Assembly (NCBI GenBank): GCA_019421865.1
Contig: JAHZEL010000008.1
Span: 248,001 to 312,000 of the forward strand
DNA: 64,000 bases
Source of the DNA: Desulfovibrionaceae bacterium
GTDB lineage: Bacteria > Desulfobacterota > Desulfovibrionia > Desulfovibrionales > Desulfovibrionaceae
Direction: 5' to 3'
This document shows positions 44,959 through 53,633 of the stretch, piece after piece (positions within the stretch are counted from its first letter, which is position 1; each line of letters begins with the position of its first letter). A program made the translations under genes and the position numbers. The notes beneath the pieces were generated by a model. That model saw only the letters and a program-made list of their open reading frames with translations. It made no database searches and was not told where the DNA came from.

Positions 44959-46338
44959 ATGTCCCAAACGTCGTCTTCCAGCCGGGTGTCCCCCGGCCAG
45001 CTCATCACGCTCGGCCTTTTTGTGCTCGGACTTGTCGTGTGCATCGCGACCGGTCTTTCCCTGCTCTGGGCCCTTCTCTTCGGCGTCATCTGCTTCAGCG
45101 CCCATGCCCGCAGCACGGGCATTCCTCTGCCTGAAGTCGCAGCGCTGCTTGTGCGCGGCATAAAGCGCATCGCCAACATTCTCACCATCTTCACCCTCAT
45201 CGGCATGATGACCGGCGTCTGGCGCATCTGCGGCACCATTCCCATGCTCATCGACGGAGCGCTTTCCCTCATCGATCCCACCTTCTTCGTGCTCTGGAGC
45301 TTTCTGCTCTGCGCAGCGCTCAGCACGCTCATCGGCACGGCTTTCGGCACCGTAAGCACGCTCGGCGTGGTCTGCATGCTCATGGCCCATACGGCGGGAT
45401 TCAATGAAGTGCTCGTGGGCGGAGCCATTCTGAGCGGCGTCTACGTGGGGGACCGATGCTCGCCCATGTCCTCCAGCGCGGCGCTCATCTGTGCGCTGAC
45501 CCATACCGACATCTACGGAAACTTCAAGAGAATGCTGCGCAACGGCGCGGCCCCCTTTCTGATGACCTGCGCAGGCTATGCCCTGCTTTCCCTGGCAGGC
45601 CCGGAACACGTCATGCCCGAAGGCGCCACGGATGCGCTCCGCGCCCACTTTGCCTTCAACTTCTGGGTTGTGCTTCCCGCCGTCGTCATTCTGGTGTTCG
45701 GCATCCTGCGCATCGACGTCAAGAAGGCCATGTCCGTGAGCATTCTTCTCTCCTGTGCGGATGCCCTTCTGGTGCAGCATGTTTCCCTCTCCGAGCTTGC
45801 TTCCTCCATGCTGCTGGGCTACCGCCCTCCCCTTGAGGAGCTGCAGATGCTTTCCGGAGGCGGCCTCATCTCCATGGCCGGCGTGGCCGCCATCGTGGCC
45901 ATTTCCTCCTCCTACTCGGCGCTGTTTGAAAAGTCGGGCCTGCTCGACAGCTTCGAGCACATGGTGGAGCATCTGGCCGCACGCATCGGCGCCTTCCGGG
46001 CCACGGCGCTGGTGGGGCTTCTGACCACGGGGCTCTCCTGCAATCAGACGCTTTCCATCATTCTCACCCGCCAGCTGTGCGTTCACGCCCAGCACAACCG
46101 CCGGGAAATGGCCATGTATCTGGAAAACAGCGTGGTTCTGCTCTCCGCCGTGCTGCCGTGGAGCATCGCCTTTTCCATGTGCAGCCTGACACTGCAGCAG
46201 GGAGCGATCATCATTCCCTTCGCTCTGTACCTGTGGATGGTTCCCCTCTACTGGTGTCTGCGCTCCCCTTCCGTGCATCAGTCCTGCCCGAGACCTCTGC
46301 TGCACTTTTTTCTTGCCAAAAAAACACACCGGGATTAA
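44959..46338 (+). CDS. NhaC-family Na+/H+ antiporter
   Basis: A 459-residue membrane protein with about 11-12 helices. The family marks are GTAFGTVSTLGVVCML (about 133-148) and SGVYVGDRCSPMSSSAALIC (about 160-179), where the Asp is a likely ion site, and a related repeat in the second half (LLTTGLSCNQTLSIIL). NhaC types exchange Na+, malate-lactate or other solutes with H+. It follows lpxI after 23 bases and may share its transcript. Confidence 0.87.
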   Translation: MSQTSSSSRVSPGQLITLGLFVLGLVVCIATGLSLLWALLFGVICFSAHARSTGIPLPEVAALLVRGIKRIANILTIFTLIGMMTGVWRICGTIPMLIDGALSLIDPTFFVLWSFLLCAALSTLIGTAFGTVSTLGVVCMLMAHTAGFNEVLVGGAILSGVYVGDRCSPMSSSAALICALTHTDIYGNFKRMLRNGAAPFLMTCAGYALLSLAGPEHVMPEGATDALRAHFAFNFWVVLPAVVILVFGILRIDVKKAMSVSILLSCADALLVQHVSLSELASSMLLGYRPPLEELQMLSGGGLISMAGVAAIVAISSSYSALFEKSGLLDSFEHMVEHLAARIGAFRATALVGLLTTGLSCNQTLSIILTRQLCVHAQHNRREMAMYLENSVVLLSAVLPWSIAFSMCSLTLQQGAIIIPFALYLWMVPLYWCLRSPSVHQSCPRPLLHFFLAKKTHRD

Positions 46339-46351
46339 AAATTCTCTGTCC

Positions 46352-46444
46352 GCCAGCTAGGGGAGCCTTTACGGCTGAGAAAGAGGATAATGCCTCTGAC
46401 CCTTGGAACCTGATGCAGTCAGTACTGCCGAAGGGAAGCCTGGT
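46352..46444 (+). ncRNA. TPP riboswitch (THI element)
   Basis: The conserved thiamin pyrophosphate aptamer parts are present in order: CTAGGGGAGCC (from 46357), GGCTGAGA (46373-46380), GACCCTTGGAACCTGAT (46398-46414) and TACTGCCGAAGGGAA (46423-46437). A P1 stem pairs CCAG with CTGG at the ends. It lies 68 bases before thiS, so thiamin pyrophosphate should lower expression of thiSGHFE. Confidence 0.95.
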
Positions 46445-46462
46445 TTCGCTGCAGAAACCTCA

Positions 46463-46494
46463 CGTCCGCCCTTTTGGCGGACGTTTTCTTTTTT
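46463..46494 (+). terminator. Riboswitch expression-platform terminator
   Basis: A perfect stem CGTCCGCC/GGCGGACG with loop CTTTT is followed by TTTTCTTTTTT. It lies 18 bases past the aptamer and 18 bases before thiS, so the switch probably acts by transcription termination. Confidence 0.88.
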
Positions 46495-46511
46495 ATCCCA
46501 GCGAGGTTTCC

Positions 46512-46712
46512 ATGCGCATCACCGTCAACGGAGAACCGGAAGACATCACCGAAGGCCTCACCCTGCTCGACCTCATTCTCGAACGCGGGCTCGACCCCGG
46601 CGCCGTGGTCGCCGAACTCAATCTCGACATTGTTGCCCGGGACAACTTCGCTGCCGTACGTCTCAACCCGGGCGACAGCCTGGAGCTCCTGCAATTCGTG
46701 GGAGGAGGTTAA
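46512..46712 (+). CDS. thiS: Sulfur carrier protein ThiS
   Basis: A 66-residue ubiquitin-like protein with the C-terminal Gly-Gly tail ([10 protein letters not shown]) that is adenylated by ThiF and carries sulfur as a thiocarboxylate for thiazole synthesis. ATG 46512 follows a GAGG site. It ends one base before thiG. Confidence 0.95.
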   Translation: MRITVNGEPEDITEGLTLLDLILERGLDPGAVVAELNLDIVARDNFAAVRLNPGDSLELLQFVGGG

Positions 46713-46713
46713 T

Positions 46714-47484
46714 ATGCAGCAGTCCGACAAGCTTGTCATCGGCGGCGTGGAACTGGAAAGCCGCCTTTTCATCGGCACCGGAAAATACAGCGACGACGCC
46801 CTCATTCCGGCCGTGTGCGAAGCCAGCGCCTCGCAGGTGATCACCGTGGCCATGCGCCGCGTGGACAGAAACGGCACCGGCGTAATGGGGCATATTCCGT
46901 CCTCCATGCGCCTTCTCCCCAACACCTCCGGAGCGCGCAACGCCGAAGAAGCCGTGCGTCTCGCCCGTCTGGCCCGCGCCGCAGGCTGCGGCAACTGGAT
47001 CAAGATCGAGGTGATCTCCGATACGCGCCACCTTCTGCCCGACGGCTACGAAACCGCAAGAGCCACGGAAATTCTTGCCAAGGAAGGCTTCACCGTACTG
47101 CCCTACATCAATCCCGATCTCTACGTGGCGCGCGACTGCGTGAGCGCCGGGGCCGCCGCCGTCATGCCCCTCGGCTCTCCCATCGGTACCAACCGCGGTC
47201 TGCGCACTAAAGAAATGATCGGTATTCTCATCGAGGAAATCGAGCTTCCCATCGTGGTGGATGCAGGCATCGGTCTGCCTTCGCAGGCCTGTGAAGCCAT
47301 GGAAATGGGCGCTGCCGCCTGTCTGGTCAATACCGGCATCGCTTCCTCCAGAAATCCCGTTCTCATGGCTTCGGCCTTCCGCAGGGCCGTGGAAGCCGGA
47401 CGCGCCGCTTTTCTGGCCGGTCCCGGTGCCGTCAGCCGCGGCGAAGCCGTCGCCTCTTCTCCTCTTACGGGCTTTCTGCGCTGA
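46714..47484 (+). CDS. thiG: Thiazole synthase ThiG
   Basis: A 256-residue TIM-barrel enzyme that joins deoxyxylulose 5-phosphate, dehydroglycine and ThiS thiocarboxylate into the thiazole phosphate. The family motifs are LFIGTGKY (about 17-24), with the Schiff-base Lys in WIKIEVI (about 95), and [20 protein letters not shown]. Length is normal. An in-frame upstream extension overlaps thiS and is not used; GGAGGAGG just before 46714 sets the start. Confidence 0.96.
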   Translation: MQQSDKLVIGGVELESRLFIGTGKYSDDALIPAVCEASASQVITVAMRRVDRNGTGVMGHIPSSMRLLPNTSGARNAEEAVRLARLARAAGCGNWIKIEVISDTRHLLPDGYETARATEILAKEGFTVLPYINPDLYVARDCVSAGAAAVMPLGSPIGTNRGLRTKEMIGILIEEIELPIVVDAGIGLPSQACEAMEMGAAACLVNTGIASSRNPVLMASAFRRAVEAGRAAFLAGPGAVSRGEAVASSPLTGFLR

Positions 47485-47619
47485 GCGGGCAAAAAGCCCC
47501 TCTGCCCCGCCTGCCTTTCCGGACAGGGCGCATTTTTCCGCTGCTCCATGCGGCAGGAAAACGACGCCCTTTGTCCGGTAATGGCGTTTACCCTCTGAAC
47601 TTTCATGAGGTTTCTCACT

Positions 47620-48771
47620 ATGAATACTCCCGTTCTGGCTGACACCTTTGCGCCGGGAGAGGCGCACTTCGACGAATGTCTGGCCGAATGGCCCCGGCAG
47701 CGCCGTGAAGAGCTGGCCGCCTCCATCACCGAACGCGACGTTATCGACGCCCTGAACAAGGACGTTCTGCATCCGGAAGACTTCATGGCGCTGCTCACGC
47801 CCGTTGCCGCGCCCTTTCTGGAAGATATGGCCGTGCGCTCCCGGGAAATCACGCTCCGCTTCTTCGGACGGGCGGTCAACATCTTCTCTCCGCTGTACAT
47901 TTCCGACATCTGCACGAATCACTGCCGCTACTGCGGATTCAATGCCGACAACCATCAGAAGCGGCGTCATCTCACCGTGGACGAAGCGGAAGCCGAAGCC
48001 TTTGCTCTGGCCGATGCAGGCATCAGCCACATTCTTCTTCTCACGGGAGACGCCCGCCACATCGCCTCTCCTGAATACATCGCGGAAGTGGCCCGGCGCA
48101 TCAAGCCGCGCTTCGCTTCCGTAGGCGTGGAAGTCTACTCCCTCACGGCGGACGAATACCGCCTGCTCATCCGGAGCGGGGTGGACAGCATGACCATGTT
48201 CCAGGAAACCTACAACCGGGAGCTCTACGAATGGCTGCACCCGGCAGGCCCCAAGCATGACTACCTGTGGAGACTGAACACTCCCGGTCGCGCGGCGGCC
48301 GCGGGCATGCACAGCGTGGGCATCGGCGCTCTCATGGGCCTTGACGACTTCATCCACGACGCCTTCTGCACGGGCCTTCACGCCTGGTGGCTGCAGAAGC
48401 ATTTTCCCGGTGTGGACATCGGCCTTTCCGTTCCGCGCATGTGCCCGCATGAAGGCAGCTTCGAGGTGAAGCACGGCGTGGACGACCGCACCTTCGTTCA
48501 GTACATCACCGCCCTGCGCTGCTTCCTTCCCCGATGCGGCATCACCGTGTCGAGCCGGGAAAGCGCGAATATGCGCAATCACATCGTGCCCATAGGCGTC
48601 ACCCGCGTATCCGCCGGGGTGTCCACCGCCGTGGGCGGCCGCGTGGTGGAAGCGGAGAATTCCGGTCAGTTCGACATCTCCGATCACCGCTCCGTACAGG
48701 AAATGACCCGGGATCTGGCCGCCATCGGCTATCAGGCCGTGGCCAAGGACTGGGAAGCCTGCGACTTCTGA
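47620..48771 (+). CDS. thiH: 2-iminoacetate synthase ThiH
   Basis: A 383-residue radical SAM enzyme that splits tyrosine to give dehydroglycine for ThiG. The cluster motif CTNHCRYCGF is at about residues 98-107, with SAM-binding LLLTGDARH further on and RMCPHEGSFE in the C-terminal part. ATG 47620 is preceded by GAGG; an ATG at 47605 would overlap that site. A 135-base gap after thiG has no hairpin strong enough for a terminator. The anaerobic ThiH type rather than ThiO fits the lifestyle. Confidence 0.95.
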   Translation: MNTPVLADTFAPGEAHFDECLAEWPRQRREELAASITERDVIDALNKDVLHPEDFMALLTPVAAPFLEDMAVRSREITLRFFGRAVNIFSPLYISDICTNHCRYCGFNADNHQKRRHLTVDEAEAEAFALADAGISHILLLTGDARHIASPEYIAEVARRIKPRFASVGVEVYSLTADEYRLLIRSGVDSMTMFQETYNRELYEWLHPAGPKHDYLWRLNTPGRAAAAGMHSVGIGALMGLDDFIHDAFCTGLHAWWLQKHFPGVDIGLSVPRMCPHEGSFEVKHGVDDRTFVQYITALRCFLPRCGITVSSRESANMRNHIVPIGVTRVSAGVSTAVGGRVVEAENSGQFDISDHRSVQEMTRDLAAIGYQAVAKDWEACDF

Positions 48772-48772
48772 C

Positions 48773-49381
48773 ATGATCGACAGCGCGCTTTCCTGCTTTA
48801 CGGAGACTCAGCGTCTCCGCCTCTCAGCCGCACGCGTAGGCATTGCCGGGGCAGGCGGGCTCGGCTCCAATGTGGCCGTCATGCTCGCCCGCTGCGGCGT
48901 GGGGCACCTCATTATCATCGACCACGACACGGTGGAAGCCTCCAACCTCAACCGTCAGCACTACTTTCCCGAGCATCTCGGAGCCGCAAAGGTGGATGCG
49001 TTGAAAAAACAGCTTCTGACGCTGAACCCGGAACTGGACGTGGACGCCCGGAACATGCGGCTGGACAGCTTGAACATTCCCGCCGTGCTGCCGGACGCCG
49101 AACTCTGGATCGAAGCGCTGGACGACGCGTCCGTCAAGGCTCTCTTCGCCTCGGCGGCGATGGCGGCGAAAAAAAACGTCATCTGCGGATCGGGCATGGG
49201 CGGATTCGGCGGCTTTGCCATGAAGCGCCGCCGTCTCGGCTGCCTGACCGTGGTGGGCGACATGAAAACCGACGTTGCCTCCCGCGCCCCGCTGGCACCG
49301 CGTGTGATGCAGTGTGCGGCCATGCAGGCCGACGCGGCACTGGAGTGGCTGCTTACGGGAAACATTAAAGAACTGCTTTAA
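48773..49381 (+). CDS. thiF: ThiS adenylyltransferase ThiF
   Basis: A 202-residue E1-like enzyme. The ATP-binding glycine loop is GIAGAGGLGSNVAVMLA (about 23-39) and the Asp/Arg site is DHDTVEASNLNRQ. This short form lacks the extended C-terminal domain and the zinc-binding CXXC pairs of E. coli ThiF (about 250 residues), as in many anaerobes. The start ATG lies 1 base after the thiH stop (TGACATG). Confidence 0.92.
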   Translation: MIDSALSCFTETQRLRLSAARVGIAGAGGLGSNVAVMLARCGVGHLIIIDHDTVEASNLNRQHYFPEHLGAAKVDALKKQLLTLNPELDVDARNMRLDSLNIPAVLPDAELWIEALDDASVKALFASAAMAAKKNVICGSGMGGFGGFAMKRRRLGCLTVVGDMKTDVASRAPLAPRVMQCAAMQADAALEWLLTGNIKELL

Positions 49382-49390
49382 GGATCTGCC

Positions 49391-50032
49391 ATGCCCCGCA
49401 TACTTCCCGGAGATACCGATATCTATGCCCTTACCGACTCCCGTCTGGCGCTCGGCCGCAGCGTGGAAGAACAGGCCCGCGCACTGCTCGATGCCGGAGT
49501 AAAAATTCTTCAGTACCGCGAAAAGCACGCGCATGCCGGACGCATGCTTGAGGAATGCCGACTGCTGCGCCGTCTGACACTGGAAGCCGGCGCGTGCTTC
49601 ATCGTCAACGACCATGTGGACATCGCCCTGCTCACGGATGCCGACGGCGTGCACGTCGGGCAGGAGGATCTTCCCGTGCAGGAGGTACGCCGCCTGCTCG
49701 GCCCGGACAAGATCATAGGCCTGTCCACGCACAGCCCGGAACAGGCAGAAGCCGCGGTTGCGGCCGGAGCCGACTACATAGGCGTCGGCCCCATTTTCGC
49801 CACACAGACCAAGGAAGATGTCTGCGCGCCCGTGGGCTTCTCCTATCTGGAGTGGGTGGTGCGGAATATACGCCTTCCCTTTGTGGCCATAGGCGGCATC
49901 AAGGAGCACAACATCGCGGATGTGACGAAACGCGGCGCACGCTGCTGCGCGCTGGTCTCGGAACTCGTGGGAGCACCCGACATCAAAGAAAAGGTCTGTG
50001 CCGTGCGCCGAGCCATGCACAAGGCGCTCTGA
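49391..50032 (+). CDS. thiE: Thiamin-phosphate synthase ThiE
   Basis: A 213-residue TIM-barrel enzyme that couples thiazole phosphate to HMP-PP. Family motifs: ILQYREKHA (about 39-47), FIVNDHVDIALLTDADGVHV with GQEDL (about 70-95), and GADYIGVGPIFATQTKED. It lies 9 bases after thiF. thiC and thiD, needed for the pyrimidine half, are not in this operon. Confidence 0.93.
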   Translation: MPRILPGDTDIYALTDSRLALGRSVEEQARALLDAGVKILQYREKHAHAGRMLEECRLLRRLTLEAGACFIVNDHVDIALLTDADGVHVGQEDLPVQEVRRLLGPDKIIGLSTHSPEQAEAAVAAGADYIGVGPIFATQTKEDVCAPVGFSYLEWVVRNIRLPFVAIGGIKEHNIADVTKRGARCCALVSELVGAPDIKEKVCAVRRAMHKAL

Positions 50033-50051
50033 CTTTCACACAGGATAAAAG

Positions 50052-50083
50052 ATACCGGCTCCGAGTGACGGAGCCGGTATCCT
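50052..50083 (-). terminator. Terminator between thiE and the 90-residue protein gene
   Basis: The stem ATACCGGCTCCG/CGGAGCCGGTAT has loop AGTGA. The T-run TCTTTTATCC is on the minus strand, so it mainly serves the gene at 50134; on the plus strand it may still slow transcription after thiE. Confidence 0.75.
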
Positions 50084-50133
50084 GGCAACCATGAGTCCGC
50101 CCGGAAACAGCGGCCTCTCCTCCGGCCGAACAC

Positions 50134-50406
50134 TCAGTCGTCAGCCGTCAGTACCGGCATGATGCGCGGCTCCTTCCATTCCGGATACTTCGCCAGAAGC
50201 ACGGGCAGAAGCGCCGCCTCTCCCGAAGCCCCGGCCGGTACGTCGGATGCGGCGAGAAAATAGGAAATTCTGGCCTTTTCCCCTTCCATCACGCTGCGGC
50301 TGGTCACAAACACATAGCCGCAGCCGAGCGCAAAGGCTTCCGCCTCCGCGTAGGCTGCAAAAGGATGCACGTTGCCCGCGGCATCATGAAATTCAAAACT
50401 GAGCAT
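50134..50406 (-). CDS. Hypothetical protein (90 aa)
   Basis: No family recognised. The protein has a beta-rich N-terminus with aromatic residues (FEFHDAAGNVHPFAAYAEAE), then a mixed region and an acidic tail. It has no signal peptide and no Cys motif. It is encoded alone between two + strand genes and has its own terminator, so it is likely a real small gene. Confidence 0.5.
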   Translation of the reverse strand: MLSFEFHDAAGNVHPFAAYAEAEAFALGCGYVFVTSRSVMEGEKARISYFLAASDVPAGASGEAALLPVLLAKYPEWKEPRIMPVLTADD

Positions 50407-50650
50407 GCGACCTCCACGACGCTGATTCCGGCGGGCACAGCCTGCCCGTCCGCCGGGTCACCTTAGCCCGCATGAAAAAACGCCGTCAAGGCCGGTTGCC
50501 TTTCCGCTCCCCTCGCCTTCTCCTCTCCCCGCTCCGCCACGGAAGATTCAAATCGGCATCCGACTTGTCAGAGGCCGGGGAAAGAACTATAGGAAGGGGA
50601 CGTACATTACCCGGCAAACCGTCTGCCGGGACAACAAAGGAAGTCTTACT

Positions 50651-51481
50651 ATGAGCGATTGCGATCACAACTGCGGCAGTTGCGGCCAGGACTGCGCAGA
50701 ACGCACCGAACCTGCCGATATGAAGGTGAAGCCTCACAAGTTCTCCACCGTGAAGAAGGTCATCGGCGTCGTGAGCGGCAAGGGCGGCGTAGGCAAGTCC
50801 CTCGTCACGGGCATGCTCGCCTCCAAGATGCAGCGCCGCGGCTCCCATGCCGCCGTGCTCGATGCCGACATCACCGGTCCTTCCATTCCCCGTCTGTTCG
50901 GCCTCACCCAGCGCATGTCCGGCACGCAGCTCGGCCTGAACCCTGTCCGCTCCGCCACCGGCGTGGATATCGCCTCCATGAACCTGCTGCTCGAACACGA
51001 CACCGATCCCGTGGTGTGGCGCGGCCCCGTCATCGCCAACGTGGTCACCCAGTTCTGGTCCGAAGTGATCTGGAACAACGTGGACTACATGTTCGTCGAC
51101 ATGCCTCCGGGAACCGGCGACGTGCCGCTCACGGTCTATCAGTCCCTGCCCATCGACGGCATCGTGATCGTCACCTCCCCGCAGGAACTTGTGTCCATGA
51201 TCGTGGAAAAGGCCGTGAACATGGCCAGACTCGACGGCCTGAACGTTCCCGTTCTCGGCCTCGTGGAAAACATGTCCTACTTTGAATGCCCGGACTGCGG
51301 CAAGCGTCACTCCATCTTCGGTGAAAGCCATCTGGAAGACATTGCCCGCCAGTACGACATCAAGCACATCGCCAGACTGCCCATCGATCCCGCCATCGCC
51401 CGCGCCTGCGACCAGGGCGCCATCGAGGCGGTGGACAGCCCCTGGCTCGACGAGATTGCCGACGCCATCAGCAGCCTCTGA
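50651..51481 (+). CDS. mrp: Mrp/NBP35-type P-loop ATPase (iron-sulfur carrier)
   Basis: A 276-residue MinD-like ATPase. The deviant Walker A is VVSGKGGVGKSLVTGMLA (about 40-57), and DMPPGTGDVPLT is the conserved switch region. An N-terminal Cys cluster CDHNCGSCGQDC (residues 4-15) resembles Nbp35-type cluster sites, and the CPDCGK motif (about 216-221) matches the Mrp bridging-cluster CPXC. It likely assembles or moves 4Fe-4S clusters, useful for the many iron-sulfur enzymes of an anaerobe. A CTTAC-less GGAAGT site precedes the ATG weakly. Confidence 0.92.
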   Translation: MSDCDHNCGSCGQDCAERTEPADMKVKPHKFSTVKKVIGVVSGKGGVGKSLVTGMLASKMQRRGSHAAVLDADITGPSIPRLFGLTQRMSGTQLGLNPVRSATGVDIASMNLLLEHDTDPVVWRGPVIANVVTQFWSEVIWNNVDYMFVDMPPGTGDVPLTVYQSLPIDGIVIVTSPQELVSMIVEKAVNMARLDGLNVPVLGLVENMSYFECPDCGKRHSIFGESHLEDIARQYDIKHIARLPIDPAIARACDQGAIEAVDSPWLDEIADAISSL

Positions 51482-51648
51482 TCGGTATGATTCCGAAACG
51501 GAGACGGGAGCCTTCCCGCCTCCGTTTTTTCGGCACTGCGGCCGCATTCCTCCGTTCCCGGAAACGTACGCCGAAAAAGCGGAAGCCCTCGCCGGCAGGC
51601 CTCTTCGACTCAACGACAGCCGTCGGGACTTTTCCCGGCAGGATGCCC

Positions 51649-52584
51649 ATGATAAAAACCGTCATTTCCACGGAACTGCCCGTGGACGAGCATCTGCTCA
51701 TTCTCAAGAACAGCATCAGCAGCGGAAGCGGGAAAAAAAGGATCTGCATCGTCACCGGAACGCACGGCGACGAGCTGGAAGGTCAGTACATCTGCTACCG
51801 CATCGGCAGTCTGCTCCAGAGCCGTCTTTCCGAGCTGGACGGCACCGTGGACATCTACCCTGCGCTCAATCCGCTGGGCATAGATTCCATCACGCGTGCC
51901 CTGCCCGGCTTCGATCTCGACATGAACCGCATCTTCCCCGGCGATCCCATGGGAAGCATGGCGGAAAACACGACCTACAACATTCTTCAGGATCTGCGCG
52001 GCGCGGACGTCGTCATCGACATTCATTCAAGCAACATCTTTCTCTACGAAGTGCCGCAGGTCCGTATCAACCAGCACTCGGCAGACACGCTCATGCCGCT
52101 GGCAAGACTGCTCAATCTCGACTTTCTCTGGGTGCATGAGGCCGCCACCGTGCTTGAATCCACGCTGGCCTATTCTCTCAACGCCCTGGGCACGCCGACG
52201 CTCGTGGTGGAAATGGGCGTGGGCATGCGCATCACGCAGAGCTACGGCGAGCAGCTCGTGGCCGGCATTCTCAACCTCATGCGGCACCTGGACATCTGGC
52301 ACGGCGATGTGCCGGACACCTCCGGCAAGAAGACCATCCTTTCCACCGACGGCACGGTGGACTTCATCAACGCCTCCGCCTCCGGCGTGTTCATTCCTCT
52401 TATCCGGCAGTCCAATCACGCCGAGGCCGGTCAGGTCATCGGCCGTATCGTCGATCCTCTGCACGGTACCGTGCTGCAGGACATCAAGCTGGAAAAACCG
52501 GGATTCGTCTTCACCATCAGAGCCTATCCCGTCGTCTACGAAGGCGCCCTTCTGGCGCGCATCTACCGGGAGCACTCGGCATGA
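51649..52584 (+). CDS. M14 AstE/AspA-like zinc deacylase family protein, catalytic copy
   Basis: A 311-residue succinylglutamate desuccinylase/aspartoacylase-like hydrolase. The zinc ligands are present: GTHGDELEGQY (His39, Glu42) and VIDIHSSNIF (His126). DLDMNRIFPG and EMGVGMRI are further active-site segments. It would release an acyl or amide group from a small molecule; the true substrate is not known. ATG 51649 is favoured (AGGA 5 bases upstream); the frame is open back to 51487 without conservation. It overlaps the next gene by 4 bases. Confidence 0.82.
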   Translation: MIKTVISTELPVDEHLLILKNSISSGSGKKRICIVTGTHGDELEGQYICYRIGSLLQSRLSELDGTVDIYPALNPLGIDSITRALPGFDLDMNRIFPGDPMGSMAENTTYNILQDLRGADVVIDIHSSNIFLYEVPQVRINQHSADTLMPLARLLNLDFLWVHEAATVLESTLAYSLNALGTPTLVVEMGVGMRITQSYGEQLVAGILNLMRHLDIWHGDVPDTSGKKTILSTDGTVDFINASASGVFIPLIRQSNHAEAGQVIGRIVDPLHGTVLQDIKLEKPGFVFTIRAYPVVYEGALLARIYREHSA

Positions 52585-53507
52585 AAAGGGAAATTCTCTT
52601 CGTTCTGCCCTCGCCCTTCCGTGATGAATTCCGCATCCACGGCTTCCGCTTCGGATCGGGCAGCAAGAGCATAGCCGTTGTGGGCGCCATGCGCGGCGAT
52701 GAACTGCAGCAGCAGTTCATCTGTTCCCGGCTTGTGAACCGTCTGCAGGACATGGAGGAAGAAGGGACCATTGTAGAGGGGCATGAAATTCTCGTCATCC
52801 CTTCCGTGAATCCCTTTGCCATGAACATCGGCAAGCGCTTCTGGGCTGTGGACAATACCGACCTCAACAACATGTTCCCCGGCTACAGCCGCGGCGAAAC
52901 CACGCAGCGCATCGCCGCAGCCCTCTTCGAGCACATACAGGGCTACCGTTTCGGCGTGCAGATGGCCAGCCACTATCTTCCGGGCGACTGCATCCCTCAC
53001 GTCAGCACGATCCGTACCGGATACGAGGATCTGGAACTGGCCAAGGATTTCGGCCTGCCCTACACGCTTGTGCATTCTCCGCGCCCCATCGATACCGCCA
53101 GTCTCAACTACAACTGGCAGGTATGGGATACGCAGGCCTTTTCGATCTATGACGGACACAGCGGCGTCATTCATGCCGATACCGCCAACGAAAGTCTGGC
53201 GGCCGTGCTGCGCTTCATGGCCAGGCACGACATCATACGCTGCCACACCCATCCAGGCTATCACTCCGAAATCATCCGGGATGAAAGCCTCGTCAACGTC
53301 AAGGCCCGCCGTGCCGGCATCATGTACGCCATGTGCCGTCCCAATGACACCGTGCGGCGGGATCAGGTGCTGGCACGCATTCTCGATCCCTATGACGGAT
53401 CCACACGCTGGGAAGTGCCTGCTCCCGAAGACGGCACGGTCTTCTTCATGCACAACAGGCCGCTGGTGCTGGAAAACTCCCTGCTCTTCAGCATCATTGC
53501 AGGCTGA
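52581..53507 (+). CDS. M14 AstE/AspA-like paralog lacking expected zinc histidines
   Basis: A 308-residue paralog of the upstream gene, starting in a 4-base ATGA overlap. The first zinc motif reads GAMRGDELQQQF, so Arg38 replaces the metal His while Glu41 stays. At the third ligand the aligned QMASHY has Ala129, with a His two residues later. DNTDLNNMFPG matches the DLDMNRIFPG block of its partner. It is probably a pseudoenzyme or a partner subunit; a shifted alignment using His131 could still give metal binding. The C-terminal part is complete. Confidence 0.8.
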   Translation: MKREILFVLPSPFRDEFRIHGFRFGSGSKSIAVVGAMRGDELQQQFICSRLVNRLQDMEEEGTIVEGHEILVIPSVNPFAMNIGKRFWAVDNTDLNNMFPGYSRGETTQRIAAALFEHIQGYRFGVQMASHYLPGDCIPHVSTIRTGYEDLELAKDFGLPYTLVHSPRPIDTASLNYNWQVWDTQAFSIYDGHSGVIHADTANESLAAVLRFMARHDIIRCHTHPGYHSEIIRDESLVNVKARRAGIMYAMCRPNDTVRRDQVLARILDPYDGSTRWEVPAPEDGTVFFMHNRPLVLENSLLFSIIAG

Positions 53508-53577
53508 CCGATCGCGCCCGGGTCGCGCCTGCTGCTTCTTTCTGTACGAAGATCAACACATTCAAAACAATGCAGAC

Positions 53578-53616
53578 AAAAAAGCGTCCGCCCCTGCAGG
53601 GAGCGGACGCTTTTTT
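53578..53616 (-). terminator. Bidirectional terminator between the M14 pair and feoB
   Basis: A stem of AAAAAAGCGTCCGC with GCGGACGCTTTTTT around a short loop serves both convergent units. Confidence 0.9.
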
Positions 53617-53633
53617 GTCGCGAGAAGCAGCGT

